In this document: piece by piece, positions 45,009-53,171 of the stretch
How the letters are laid out: the number at the start of each line of letters is the position of its first letter
Position numbering within the stretch: the stretch's first letter is position 1
Assembly: GCF_900188125.1 (NCBI RefSeq)
Contig: NZ_FZOW01000003.1
Span: forward strand, 1-64,000
Direction of reading: 5' to 3'
Length of the DNA stretch: 64,000 bases
Origin: Rhodococcoides kyotonense
GTDB taxonomy: Bacteria > Actinomycetota > Actinomycetes > Mycobacteriales > Mycobacteriaceae
Position numbers and translations under genes: made by a program
The notes under the pieces: model-generated
Databases searched by the model: none
Told to the model about the DNA's origin: nothing
The model's input: the letters and a program-made list of their open reading frames with translations, nothing else

Positions 45009-45212
45009 TCAGACCGCGCGAACTCCGGTCGCCTGGGGCCCCTTGGTTCCCTGGCCGACCTCGAACTCGACGCGCTGGTTCTCCTCGAGGGTGCGGAAGC
45101 CGCTGCCCTGAATTTCGGAGTAGTGAACGAAAACGTCAGCGGAGCCGTCTTCTGGTGCGATGAATCCAAAGCCCTTTTCGGCGTTGAACCACTTCACAGT
45201 TCCCTGTGCCAT
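45009..45212 (-). CDS. cspA: Cold-shock protein
   Basis: 67 aa, standard CspA size. The OB fold carries RNP1 (KGFGFI) and RNP2 (VFVHY), which bind single-stranded RNA/DNA. The ATG at 45212 has GAAGGA upstream and yields the canonical [10 protein letters not shown] start; longer forms are excluded. The long leader upstream probably mediates cold induction. Matches Rv3648c by position. Confidence 0.95.
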   Translation of the reverse strand: MAQGTVKWFNAEKGFGFIAPEDGSADVFVHYSEIQGSGFRTLEENQRVEFEVGQGTKGPQATGVRAV

Positions 45213-45641
45213 GCTTTTCCTTCTCTTTCTAACACCGGATGCGGTGGGCAGCACTTACAGTCCACCGGGCCGGTTCCGACCGTTGTACTTCCTGATTTTC
45301 CCCCTCAGCAGAACCCCTGTCAGACAGGAACCCCCTCAGGAAACGCTCAAAAGCACAGCGCTCGCAACATCGATCCTGCGAGCGTGAAAACGAACACAGA
45401 AGCTGCGACCACGTCAAGTCAACCATGACTTGGGCTTTTCCAACAGTCGAAAAGAGCAGTTTTCGCACTTTTTGTTGATCTTGAGGACCGTGACAATGCT
45501 CGTTGCATCGATTCGAGCCTCTCACCTGCGGCGATACCCGGCCGCTGCACGTCGCGAACGAGGTGAGCGATAGCATGAAAACCGCAGGTCGCAGGCCTGG
45601 TCGACGCGGCAGGCAGTTTCGAGTGAGCATGGAGAGCACCA
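45213..45641. other. Divergent intergenic region: cspA leader and helicase promoter
   Basis: 429 bp without a supported gene. On the minus strand TTGACT near 45425 may be the cspA -35 element, leaving a long 5' UTR. Within it CCTGTC/GACAGG near 45316 forms a small hairpin and CTGAGGGGG occurs twice, a possible structured cold-responsive leader. The helicase promoter on the + side is not distinct. Confidence 0.5.
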
Positions 45642-48029
45642 GTGACCCAACCGGATCCGACGAAAAGAGGTCATTCGAACGAATGTCTTCCCAGTACGCC
45701 GGCGAGTTACGGCCGTACGCTTCTCGATCGAGTCCTTGCCGGAACACCGTCGGGCGAACAACCACTGACACACGTCGCGGAGCTGCCGGGTCGCGCAGCC
45801 CAATTCGCCGACTGGCCAACATGGTTGAAGCCGGAAGTATCCGCGACACTGCGCGACCGCGGAATTCCGAAACCGTGGAGCCATCAGGTCCGAGCCGCGT
45901 CGCTCGCCAACGACGGTCATCACGTTGTCCTGTCAACAGGTACGGCGTCGGGAAAGTCTCTGGCGTACCAGATGCCGATTCTGACGACCCTCCTCGACGA
46001 CCCCCGTACGACGGCTCTCTACCTCGCTCCGACCAAGGCTCTGGGCGCAGATCAACTTCGCAACACCATATCGATCACGGACGAGTTGCGCGGTGATGCA
46101 CCGGAACTGGTCGAAGTGTTCCCGAGCGCATACGACGGCGACACTCCGATCGAGATCAGGCAATGGGCGCGGGCAAATGCGAGGTGGATTTTCACCAACC
46201 CCGACATGGTGCACATCGGCATCCTCGGCGCACACGAACGATGGGCCCGATTTCTCCGCAACCTCCGATACGTCGTCGTCGACGAGTGTCATTACTACCG
46301 TGGGGTCTTCGGCTCGAACGTGGCGTTGATTCTGCGACGGCTGCGCCGTGTGTGTGCCCGCTACGGAGCGTCGCCGACGTTCGTTCTCGCGAGCGCGACG
46401 ACGTCCGATCCCGGCGCCGCGGCGTCGCGACTCGTCGGCGCGCCGTGCGAGGAAGTGACCGAGGACGGATCCCCACACGGACCGCGAACCGTCGCACTGT
46501 GGGAACCACCGCTACTGAAGGAGATCACCGGTGAGAACGGTGCCCCGATTCGCCGATCGGCGGGGGCCGAGGCGTCGCGCATCATGGCCGATCTCGTCGT
46601 GGAAGGCGCTCGCACACTGACTTTCGTGCGATCGCGACGCGGCGCCGAGGTGACGGCACTCGGAGCGCAACGGTTCCTCGCCGACGTCGATCGTGATCTG
46701 CCCGGCCGTGTCGCCGCCTACCGAGCCGGCTACCTCGCCGAGGACAGGCGTCAGCTCGAATCGAATCTGTCCGACGGCACGCTCCTCGGTGTCGCGACGA
46801 CGAATGCACTCGAATTGGGCGTCGACATAGCGGGTCTCGACGCGGTCGTCGTCGCCGGCTTCCCCGGTACCGTCGCGTCGTTCTGGCAACAAGCAGGCCG
46901 GTCGGGTCGACGCGGCGAAGGATCACTCGTCGCCCTCGTCGCACGTGACGATCCGCTCGACACATACCTCGTACACCACCCGAATGCATTGCTGGACAAG
47001 CCGATCGAAGCAACCGTCACCGATCCGACCAATCCGTACCTACTGGGCCCCCAACTGCTCTGCGCAGCAGCGGAATTGCCGATCACGGCGGACGAAGCCG
47101 CAGAACTCGACGCCGAGCCCGTGCTCGAAGCGCTCGCTGCCGACGGCCTGGTGCGTAAACGACCGCACGGCTGGTTCATCACTCCCGACGGACAGAAATA
47201 CGCGCCGCACGCCTCGGTGAACATCCGCGGCGGCAGCGGCACCGAGGTCGCCATCGTGGACGGGGTAACCGGGCGCATGCTGGGGACCGTCGACGCCGGA
47301 AGAGCCCCTGCCACAGTGCATCCCGGTGCCGTACACATCCACCAGGGTGAGTCGTTCGTCGTCGACGATCTGAATCTGGAAGACGGACTTGCACTTGTCC
47401 ATCCGGAACAGCCCGACTGGAACACGTCCGCGCGGGAGACGACCGACATATCGGTCACGGCCGTACATTCCCAGGCGATGCTCGGCGACGTCACCCTCGC
47501 GCTGGTCCAGGTGAACGTGACGCATCAAGTCGTCGGATATCTGCGCCGTCTGCACTCGGGAGAAGTACTCGACTCCGTCGAACTCGACATGCCCGAGCAG
47601 ACCTTGGACACCCGCGCCGTCATGTACACGATCACGCCGGAACTGCTGATCGAACGCGGGCTGACCGCCGAGCGCTTCCCTGGCTCGCTGCATGCGGCCG
47701 AACATGCCGCGATCGGTCTACTGCCGCTCGTCGCGACATGTGATCGCTGGGACATCGGCGGTGTCTCGACGGCACTGCACCCGGACACGGGGCTGCCGAC
47801 GGTCTTCGTCTACGACGGTTACGACGGCGGCGCGGGATTCGCCGAACGTGGCCACCGCGCCTTCCGGAGTTGGCTGGAAGCGACGAAGGACGCCATCGAC
47901 TCGTGTGAATGCCCGACCGGTTGCCCCTCGTGCGTGCAGTCTCCGAAGTGCGGCAACGGCAACGACCCCCTCGACAAAGCGGGGGCCCTCGTGGTGCTGC
48001 AGGCGGTGCTCGACGCCCTGCCGAGTTGA
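45642..48029 (+). CDS. Hrq1/MrfA-type DEAD/DEAH helicase
   Basis: 795 aa. Helicase motifs in order: STGTASGKS (I), APTKALGADQ (Ia), VVDECHYY (II, DECH), LASATTSD (III), and QQAGRSGRRG (VI). The C-terminal DUF1998 zinc site is CECPTGCPSCVQSPKCG near residue 755. This matches the MrfA/Hrq1 family, 3'-5' helicases that help repair mitomycin crosslinks in Bacillus. It corresponds to Rv3649. GTG start at 45642, divergent from cspA. Confidence 0.92.
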   Translation: MTQPDPTKRGHSNECLPSTPASYGRTLLDRVLAGTPSGEQPLTHVAELPGRAAQFADWPTWLKPEVSATLRDRGIPKPWSHQVRAASLANDGHHVVLSTGTASGKSLAYQMPILTTLLDDPRTTALYLAPTKALGADQLRNTISITDELRGDAPELVEVFPSAYDGDTPIEIRQWARANARWIFTNPDMVHIGILGAHERWARFLRNLRYVVVDECHYYRGVFGSNVALILRRLRRVCARYGASPTFVLASATTSDPGAAASRLVGAPCEEVTEDGSPHGPRTVALWEPPLLKEITGENGAPIRRSAGAEASRIMADLVVEGARTLTFVRSRRGAEVTALGAQRFLADVDRDLPGRVAAYRAGYLAEDRRQLESNLSDGTLLGVATTNALELGVDIAGLDAVVVAGFPGTVASFWQQAGRSGRRGEGSLVALVARDDPLDTYLVHHPNALLDKPIEATVTDPTNPYLLGPQLLCAAAELPITADEAAELDAEPVLEALAADGLVRKRPHGWFITPDGQKYAPHASVNIRGGSGTEVAIVDGVTGRMLGTVDAGRAPATVHPGAVHIHQGESFVVDDLNLEDGLALVHPEQPDWNTSARETTDISVTAVHSQAMLGDVTLALVQVNVTHQVVGYLRRLHSGEVLDSVELDMPEQTLDTRAVMYTITPELLIERGLTAERFPGSLHAAEHAAIGLLPLVATCDRWDIGGVSTALHPDTGLPTVFVYDGYDGGAGFAERGHRAFRSWLEATKDAIDSCECPTGCPSCVQSPKCGNGNDPLDKAGALVVLQAVLDALPS

Positions 48030-48150
48030 TGACCGACCACACGACACAGTGGCGCGTCGTTGGGACTCCGTTCAGAGATTCCTCGCTTCCTCACCGGAAT
48101 GACTCGAAGCTGATGGACTTGTAGACTCGACGAATCGAAAGGCCCTACAC

Positions 48151-48687
48151 GTGTCGACGATCTCCATGAGCCCCTCTGCCGCAGGTCGAACCATTCACGA
48201 CATGGTCGGAACTCACCACGTCGTCAGCCTCACCTATGAAATCGGCAGGGAAAAGATCAAGGAATTCGCCCGCGCCGTCCAGGACGACCACCTCACGCAT
48301 TTCGACGACGACGCTGGTCGCCGGCTCGGCTACGACGGGATCATCGCTCCCGTGACATTCATCAGTGTCATCGGTACCGCAGTGCTGCCGGAGCTGTTCG
48401 CCAATCTGCTCATCGGATACGGCATCGGCGACATCCTGCACACGGATCAGCAGATCAGCCTGCACCGCCCTCTCCTCGCCGGCGACGTTCTCGCGAGCAA
48501 TCTCTGCCTCGAATCGTTCCGCCAGTCGGCGGGCAGCGACATCATGGTCACCGCGAACGACATCACCGACAGGTGCGGTGCACTCGTCGCCACGACGAAG
48601 ACCACGTTCGTCGCCCGGACCGGTGGTAATCCGGAGGGCGAGAACTTCCTCGGCATGCTCGACGGGATCATGCGCAGGGGTGGATAG
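48151..48687 (+). CDS. MaoC-like dehydratase, N-terminal type (HadA/HadC-like)
   Basis: 178 aa hot-dog fold. It resembles FAS1-type/HadA-HadC dehydratase subunits: YEIGREKIKEFARAVQDDHLTHFDD near residue 29 and GIIAPVTFISVIG near residue 62, typical of the non-catalytic partner (MaoC_dehydrat_N). Such subunits pair with HadB to dehydrate 3-hydroxyacyl-ACP in mycolic or fatty acid elongation. No HadB gene is adjacent. GTG at 48151 or ATG at 48166 may be the start. Confidence 0.78.
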   Translation: MSTISMSPSAAGRTIHDMVGTHHVVSLTYEIGREKIKEFARAVQDDHLTHFDDDAGRRLGYDGIIAPVTFISVIGTAVLPELFANLLIGYGIGDILHTDQQISLHRPLLAGDVLASNLCLESFRQSAGSDIMVTANDITDRCGALVATTKTTFVARTGGNPEGENFLGMLDGIMRRGG

Positions 48688-48711
48688 CACGCCTGGGTAA
48701 CACGCCTCCCA

Positions 48712-48766
48712 AGTGACCGAATGACGCCCTCGCTCACTCTGAGTGACCGAATGACGCCCTCGCTCA
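48712..48766. repeat. 25-bp direct tandem repeat
   Basis: AGTGACCGAATGACGCCCTC plus GCTCA occurs at 48712-48736 and again at 48742-48766, separated by CTCTG. It lies between the convergent MaoC-like and Tad-cluster genes. Possible transcription end or regulatory repeat. Confidence 0.85.
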
Positions 48767-48781
48767 TCACTAAACTAGCCC

Positions 48782-49123
48782 TCACACCGGCCCGGCCCGT
48801 GCCGCAGCCATCGCGTCGCGCACCCCGAATCGACCGAGCGGCAACGTGATCGACACTTCGACGACCACGTCCCACCCGTCGACGGTGCAGTCGACCAACG
48901 TCGCCTCCGCCCGGGCGACGACGTCCCTGGCCGCCGCACACGCGTCGGCGACACCACGATCGAGAGCCGACGCCGCCGCGAGTGCCGACAGATCGGCGGC
49001 CGACTGAGCGCGATGCCGACCGCTCACCGCCGATCCGACGTGCATGATCGCGATCACCACGACCAACAGCGCCGCCACAGCCAACGCAGCGAGCACGGTG
49101 ACGCCGCCGTCGTCCCTCCTCAT
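48782..49123 (-). CDS. TadE/TadG-like pseudopilin-associated protein (Rv3654c type)
   Basis: 113 aa. DDGGVTVLAALAVAALLVVVIAIMHVGSA near the N terminus is a class III prepilin-like stalk with a hydrophobic helix, followed by a helicase/secretion-neighbourhood TadE-like domain. It is the most downstream gene of the Tad cluster (Rv3654c position). Its start overlaps the TadE stop by four bases, indicating coupling. Confidence 0.8.
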   Translation of the reverse strand: MRRDDGGVTVLAALAVAALLVVVIAIMHVGSAVSGRHRAQSAADLSALAAASALDRGVADACAAARDVVARAEATLVDCTVDGWDVVVEVSITLPLGRFGVRDAMAAARAGPV

Positions 49124-49413
49124 GGTTCAGCGCTCGTTTCCAGTGCCGCAACAGCTTCCGCGCTCACGGTCAGACGAGGAAGCATGGTGTCCGCCTCGAC
49201 CCGCACCGTCACGAAACCGTCCTTCTCCTCGACGGTCACTCGTGCCCCGTCAGGAGCGAGATCGACCGTCGACACCGTGTCTCCGCGAGCGGTCAGGCGC
49301 GCAGTTTCACGTGCAGCGTCGACGCACCGAACATGCAGCGACACAGCCAGAATCGCACCGATACATGTCACGACGACCGCGACGATGGACGCGACGGCAA
49401 TCGCTGCTTCCAC
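49120..49413 (-). CDS. TadE-like minor pilin (Rv3655c type), start uncertain
   Basis: About 97 aa from GTG at 49413. ADDGGATVEAAIAVASIVAVVVTCIGAI is a type IV prepilin-like segment (Gly before ATVE) reading upstream of that GTG, so the true N terminus should include it. No ATG, GTG or TTG is available in frame just before it; the preceding sequence overlaps the Flp pilin end. A non-standard start or a sequencing change is possible. The C-terminal ~70 residues form the soluble domain. Confidence 0.7.
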   Translation of the reverse strand: MEAAIAVASIVAVVVTCIGAILAVSLHVRCVDAARETARLTARGDTVSTVDLAPDGARVTVEEKDGFVTVRVEADTMLPRLTVSAEAVAALETSAEP

Positions 49414-49433
49414 CGTCGCGCCGCCGTCATCGG

Positions 49434-49637
49434 CTACACAGACGTGTTGAGCGCCCGGTCGATGATCCCCGTCAGAGTTCCGACGATGGAATCGCCTGTC
49501 ACCACCGTGTACAGAATCGCTCCGAATGCGGCGGCGGCGATGGTGCCGATCGCGTATTCGGCGGTGGACATTCCATCGTCGGCCACTGCTGCGACGACGA
49601 TGCGTGCCCTGGTCTCCCGAATCCAATTGCCCAACAT
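49434..49637 (-). CDS. Flp-type pilin, DUF4244 family
   Basis: 67 aa. VADDGMSTAEYAIGTIAAAAFGAILYTVV is a class IVb prepilin: Gly cleavage site, a Glu at position five and a single hydrophobic helix. It matches the DUF4244 pilins of the actinobacterial Tad locus (Rv3656c). It would be processed by a prepilin peptidase and assembled by TadB/TadC/TadA, of which TadA is disrupted here. Confidence 0.9.
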   Translation of the reverse strand: MLGNWIRETRARIVVAAVADDGMSTAEYAIGTIAAAAFGAILYTVVTGDSIVGTLTGIIDRALNTSV

Positions 49638-49700
49638 ACTCTTTCCCCTCCTCGTCCTCCGAGACGGCGGCCCCGCCCCGGAACTCCACTACGCTCGTGG

Positions 49701-50273
49701 TCACAGAAGATCTCCACCGAGCACATTTCGAGCAAGACCCACGACCACCGGAACGATGCCGAGGCACACGAACGCCGGCAGGAAGCACAGCCCGAGCGGG
49801 CCGCTGATCAGAACGCCTGCGCGTTCTGCAGCTGCCGCTGCGTCGTCCTCGGACCGAGCGCGCCGGTCCAGCGCCAGCTCCTCGATGCCGTCGGCCAGAG
49901 AGGCACCCGATCGAGCGGATCGTCGCGCCATACGTGCGAGCGAGTCGATGTCGGGTTCGGCATCGACCGGAGCCCACGCAGCCTCGGCATCCGCTCCGAG
50001 AACCAGGAGATCCGCCGTCGTGCGCAACGCTCCGCCCAGTGGTTCCGGCGCCGTGGAGGCGACTGCTGCCGCTGCGGTTCCGACGGGTAGCCCACCCCGA
50101 AGACACGCGGCCATGAGGTCGAAAGCCGCTGCGACCGAATGCGAATCGAGGCTCGACCGCAGGTCTGCCTCGTCCTGCACTCGTTCGGACTTTCGCAGAC
50201 GAGCAATAGGCGACGACGCAGCAGGCACCACGACCAGTGCAGCTGCGGCGCACACCATCGCCATCCACATCAT
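49701..50273 (-). CDS. TadC-like inner-membrane platform protein (Rv3657c type)
   Basis: 190 aa. Type II secretion system F domain (about residues 45-150) between hydrophobic termini: an N-terminal membrane segment (MAMVCAAAALVVVPAA) and a C-terminal pair (ISGPLGLCFLPAFVCLGIVPVVVG). It assembles the pilin on the membrane with TadB. ATG at 50273 overlaps the TadB stop (ATGA). Confidence 0.85.
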   Translation of the reverse strand: MMWMAMVCAAAALVVVPAASSPIARLRKSERVQDEADLRSSLDSHSVAAAFDLMAACLRGGLPVGTAAAAVASTAPEPLGGALRTTADLLVLGADAEAAWAPVDAEPDIDSLARMARRSARSGASLADGIEELALDRRARSEDDAAAAAERAGVLISGPLGLCFLPAFVCLGIVPVVVGLARNVLGGDLL

Positions 50274-51058
50274 CGAACGACCTTGCCTGTGATTGCGTCG
50301 GACCACAGCAGTCCTGCACAGACCAACGCCGCGCCGACGGCCAGGAGTACTCCCCCGAGACCGCCGCCCAACAGCACGTCGAGCGGTTCTGCGCCCATCA
50401 ACTGTCCAAGTAGAACTCCGATCGCGGGCAGGCACGCGAGGACTGTCGCCGTCGCCCTGGCACCTGCGAGCGAGGATGCGACGCGGTCCCGAAACCGTTT
50501 GCGTGCCAGTATGTCCGACCGCGCCGCCGACAGGAGCCCGGCGAGTCCGAGACCGTACTGGTCGGCAACTCGCCACACCGCCGCCAATCGGGTGAGTTCC
50601 GTTGCCACCGGCGAATTGTTCAGAATCAACCCAGCATGGGCGTGACCACCGAGGCGCGCCCGTCCCGACGCCTGCCCGAACGCAACGGCCGCACTTCCCC
50701 GGCCCTCCGTTGCCGCCGCCGCGCACGCGAGCGCTGGATGAGACCCGACGCCGAGTTCTCCGATGACGGTGTCGAGACCTGCTGCGAGCGAATCGATTTC
50801 ATCGCCTCGTGCACGATCTTGCATGCCCCGGCGGCGCCGCACCACGACGGTCACCGCGATCACGCTCGCCGCACACACGGCACCGACACCCCCGAGCACA
50901 TGGATCGGAATCAGTAGAGCGAACGACGCCGCGAACACGGGCGCCCTCCCCGGGTGGCGTCTCACGGATTTCGGTCTGTGACACAGCACCTTTCGTCGTC
51001 GCGCGCCGGGCAGCATCACCACCGCGACGGCGCACAGTGCGAACGCGAGAGCAGTCAT
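50270..51058 (-). CDS. TadB-like inner-membrane platform protein (Rv3658c type)
   Basis: 262 aa. Hydrophobic segments near residues 3-20 and 43-70, a cytosolic region and two C-terminal segments (VLACLPAIGVLLGQLMG and LAVGAALVCAGLLW), as in TadB. It overlaps the TadC start and the TadA fragment stop by four bases each, so it depends on tadA transcription, which the element insertion has interrupted. Confidence 0.85.
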   Translation of the reverse strand: MTALAFALCAVAVVMLPGARRRKVLCHRPKSVRRHPGRAPVFAASFALLIPIHVLGGVGAVCAASVIAVTVVVRRRRGMQDRARGDEIDSLAAGLDTVIGELGVGSHPALACAAAATEGRGSAAVAFGQASGRARLGGHAHAGLILNNSPVATELTRLAAVWRVADQYGLGLAGLLSAARSDILARKRFRDRVASSLAGARATATVLACLPAIGVLLGQLMGAEPLDVLLGGGLGGVLLAVGAALVCAGLLWSDAITGKVVR

Positions 51059-51396
51059 GCGGTCCTCCGCTCGATCAGTGCGTCGAGCATCTCTCGTCCG
51101 CGATCGACAGGACCGGAAGAACTCCACGCGGGCACGATCGTCACCCTGCCGTCGACGTCGGGAACCACGATGGCGATTTCTCGTAGCCTCCGCGTGCCGT
51201 CGTGCGATCGGTGTACGTGCAGTACCACCTGAACGGCAGCACCGAGCTGACTGTGCAGGGCGACACGATCCATACCACCCAGTGCGGCAAGCGCTTCCAA
51301 GCGCGGTGGCACTTCGGCGGGCGAATTGGCGTGAATGGTGCCTGCGCCACCGTCGTGACCGGTGTTGAGCGCAGTGAGCAGTACAAAGGTACCCAT
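51055..51396 (-). pseudogene. 3' fragment of the Tad/CpaF ATPase gene
   Basis: The last 110 residues of a TadA/CpaF-type secretion ATPase: LLTALNTGHDGGAGTIHANSP is the hallmark region containing the His box, followed by the C-terminal helices (AALGGMDRVALHSQLGAAVQVVLH). The Walker A and B motifs and the N-terminal 270 or so residues are missing. Upstream of LLTALNT the frame continues into element DNA. The 5' part should lie beyond the right window edge at attR. Confidence 0.88.
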
Positions 51397-51400
51397 TCCA
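51376..51400. other. Left junction (attL) of the integrative element
   Basis: Homology to CpaF begins at the codons for LLTALNTGHDGG (51381 leftwards); the preceding codons (F-V, 51387-51382) no longer fit the family, where an acidic residue is usual. The crossover of the serine integrase probably lies here. The exact core cannot be set without attR or an empty site. Confidence 0.6.
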
Positions 51401-51433
51401 AACAGCGCGATTTCGCTGGTCAGACGCCAAAAC

Positions 51434-51470
51434 GCCCCCGGAGTCAGGGTACGACCGACTGCACGGGGGC
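51434..51470. repeat. Inverted repeat near attL
   Basis: GCCCCCG (51434-51440) and CGGGGGC (51464-51470) about 23 bp apart, just inside the element. It may be part of the attachment region or a second terminator. Confidence 0.4.
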
Positions 51471-51476
51471 GAGAGG

Positions 51477-51502
51477 CGCGCGCTGGTTCGAATCAGCGCG
51501 CG
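51477..51502 (-). terminator. Terminator of the capsid gene
   Basis: CGCGCGCTG (51477-51485) pairs perfectly with CAGCGCGCG (51494-51502) around GTTCGAAT, four bases beyond the capsid stop codon. Confidence 0.75.
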
Positions 51503-51505
51503 GGA

Positions 51506-52606
51506 TCAGAAGATCGTCGGGCTCGTGTACTCGTCCGCAGGGGTGATCTGGAGGACAGCAGCAGCGCCGCGATGACGAACACCGACGCCGAACGCGCGAA
51601 CGTAATAGCTGTTCTGCAACGGGTAGGAGTTGTTGTCGCCGGGGATCAGCTGCAACCCGCGCAAGTTCGGCGTCTTGTGTTCGCGGAACGCGAGCGGAGC
51701 GTGAGCGCCTCCGCTTGCGACTGCTGTCACGTACCCGACAGGGACCCAGCTCGACTGCACGATGAACGCTTCGCCGTACGAGCCGACGACCTTCAATCCT
51801 TCGTAGGACGCAGGCGCTCGATCACCGATGATCGCCTGGTCCGACAGGAACGCAGGGGCATTCGCCGCCGGGATGAAGTCGTTCGCTGCCTTCCCACCGT
51901 CTGCTGACTCCTGGCCGGCGCGGAACGTCGTGATGATGTCCGCGTCGTCGGGATGGACGAGAATGACGATCTGCGAACCGAAGTCGGATCCGTAGCCGTG
52001 CTCGGTCACGTTGCGAATCAGGTAATCCAGATCCGTTGCCTCGAACTGACCGTTGGTCGTCACGTAGTGGTCGTGGCCAGGCGCGAACGACTTACCCGCG
52101 TAGCTCGGCGGCGTCGCGTCGTCTTCGCCGTCCCAGAGGGAGTAGACCGATACGTTGTTCTCGTTGATGTTGCGAGTGAGAGTGGTCGTCTTGGTCAGCA
52201 GCGCACCGAGGACGTGGCGGAAGATCAAACGGTTGTCAGCTTCGAGGACCGCCGAGTGGATCGCTTCGAGCTGGCCTGACTCGACCTCCGCTAGGAACTT
52301 CCAGGTGAAGCCCTTGCGTGCGTCCCACCACCTGAACGGGTATCCGATTTGCAGGACAGTAGGACTGACACGAACTGACTTGGGAACGCCGAACTCGGAT
52401 GCTTCCTCGAACTCTGTGTCACCTACTGACTGCTCGATCCAATCGGACGAGTTCGTTGTGTTCGCCGTGAACAGTCGCGCGACCGCTGTGCGCTGCGTGT
52501 TGAGGAGTTCGAGAGTGGTCTGAAACTCCGACCAGATCGCCGACCAGTCTTTGCCGTCGACCGTCTGGTGGAGATCCCCGACTGTGCTGTACCCGTTTGC
52601 TGCCAT
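51506..52606 (-). CDS. Phage major-capsid-like protein
   Basis: 366 aa, a normal HK97-type capsid size. The C-terminal half looks like actinophage capsid proteins: an EHKTPNLRGLQLIPG segment near residue 315, then a conserved YYVRAFGVGVRHRGAA strand. IVILVHPDDADIITTF and PVGYVTAVASGG are further strand pairs. No scaffold or protease gene is adjacent. The ATG at 52606 has GGAAGG upstream; the open frame beyond is not coding. Gene orientation is opposite to the next two genes. Identification rests on pattern recognition and should be confirmed by structure prediction. Confidence 0.7.
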   Translation of the reverse strand: MAANGYSTVGDLHQTVDGKDWSAIWSEFQTTLELLNTQRTAVARLFTANTTNSSDWIEQSVGDTEFEEASEFGVPKSVRVSPTVLQIGYPFRWWDARKGFTWKFLAEVESGQLEAIHSAVLEADNRLIFRHVLGALLTKTTTLTRNINENNVSVYSLWDGEDDATPPSYAGKSFAPGHDHYVTTNGQFEATDLDYLIRNVTEHGYGSDFGSQIVILVHPDDADIITTFRAGQESADGGKAANDFIPAANAPAFLSDQAIIGDRAPASYEGLKVVGSYGEAFIVQSSWVPVGYVTAVASGGAHAPLAFREHKTPNLRGLQLIPGDNNSYPLQNSYYVRAFGVGVRHRGAAAVLQITPADEYTSPTIF

Positions 52607-52660
52607 GACAATTCGCCTTCCGATGATATATAGGACTGCGTTCAGAATACGCGAATGTCG

Positions 52661-52707
52661 TTGCAGGCGAACAACATTGATTCTACCTAGCGATAGACTG
52701 AAGGTAG
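52661..52707 (+). promoter_or_regulatory. Promoter with overlapping inverted repeat
   Basis: TTGCAG (52661-52666), 17-bp spacer and TACCTA (52684-52689) form a plausible promoter for the two + strand genes. CTACCT (52683-52688) and AGGTAG (52702-52707) make an inverted repeat over the -10 box, a possible operator. GGGAGA precedes the ATG at 52732. Confidence 0.4.
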
Positions 52708-52731
52708 GGACAACACCAAGGGAGACAACAC

Positions 52732-53169
52732 ATGTACGCAGACGAGATCCTCGCGAATATCGAACAGTCCGAGAAGGTTTGGCCGCACAACGCGCACTTG
52801 CTGAACCATTTCCGCATCGAGGACTACGTGCGCCTCGCGCTGCGCGACCGAGACGACGCGATGATCGACGGTCAAGCGTTGATCCCGCCGATGGGTGTCG
52901 CCGCCGATCTGCACCACGACTTCGTGTCGTACCCGTTCGAGGACCCCGCGTCGATGCTCGCCAGTATGGACCTCTGCAAGGTGCGAGGTCGCGAATGCGG
53001 AGCTGCTGCGTTCGTCTGCGCGACGTGCTCGCGCTCGATCCCAGGACCACGCAAGCCGAACGACTTCGAGATCGTCTGGGTGTCCGCTCCGCCGAGCGTC
53101 GTCGGCGTCGCACTCTGCGCGACGTGCGCGCCGACTGTGATTGCCGCCTACGCGCCAGTGAGGATCTGA
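52732..53169 (+). CDS. Zinc-ribbon-like protein of the element, unknown function
   Basis: 145 aa. Two CxxC pairs, FVCATCSR near residue 95 and ALCATCAP near residue 131, suggest a zinc ribbon in the C-terminal third. The rest is acidic and unrecognised. Divergent from the capsid gene, and its stop lies two bases before the start of the HGG protein gene, so the two form an operon. It could act in packaging or regulation. Confidence 0.6.
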   Translation: MYADEILANIEQSEKVWPHNAHLLNHFRIEDYVRLALRDRDDAMIDGQALIPPMGVAADLHHDFVSYPFEDPASMLASMDLCKVRGRECGAAAFVCATCSRSIPGPRKPNDFEIVWVSAPPSVVGVALCATCAPTVIAAYAPVRI

Positions 53170-53171
53170 CG

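Noticed and set aside
45667-45684. SOS-box-like TCGAAC...TGT at the helicase start
   Set aside because: Only one half-site is good and it lies inside the coding region, so LexA control is not supported.
49120-50319. 399-aa open frame on the minus strand through the Tad cluster
   Set aside because: Only its last 100 residues make sense (TadE-like); the rest is a high-GC shadow of the TadC-like gene.
51486-51493. GTTCGAAT resembling a tRNA T-loop near attL
   Set aside because: It is the loop of a perfect 9-bp hairpin, and no acceptor, D or anticodon arms fold around it.
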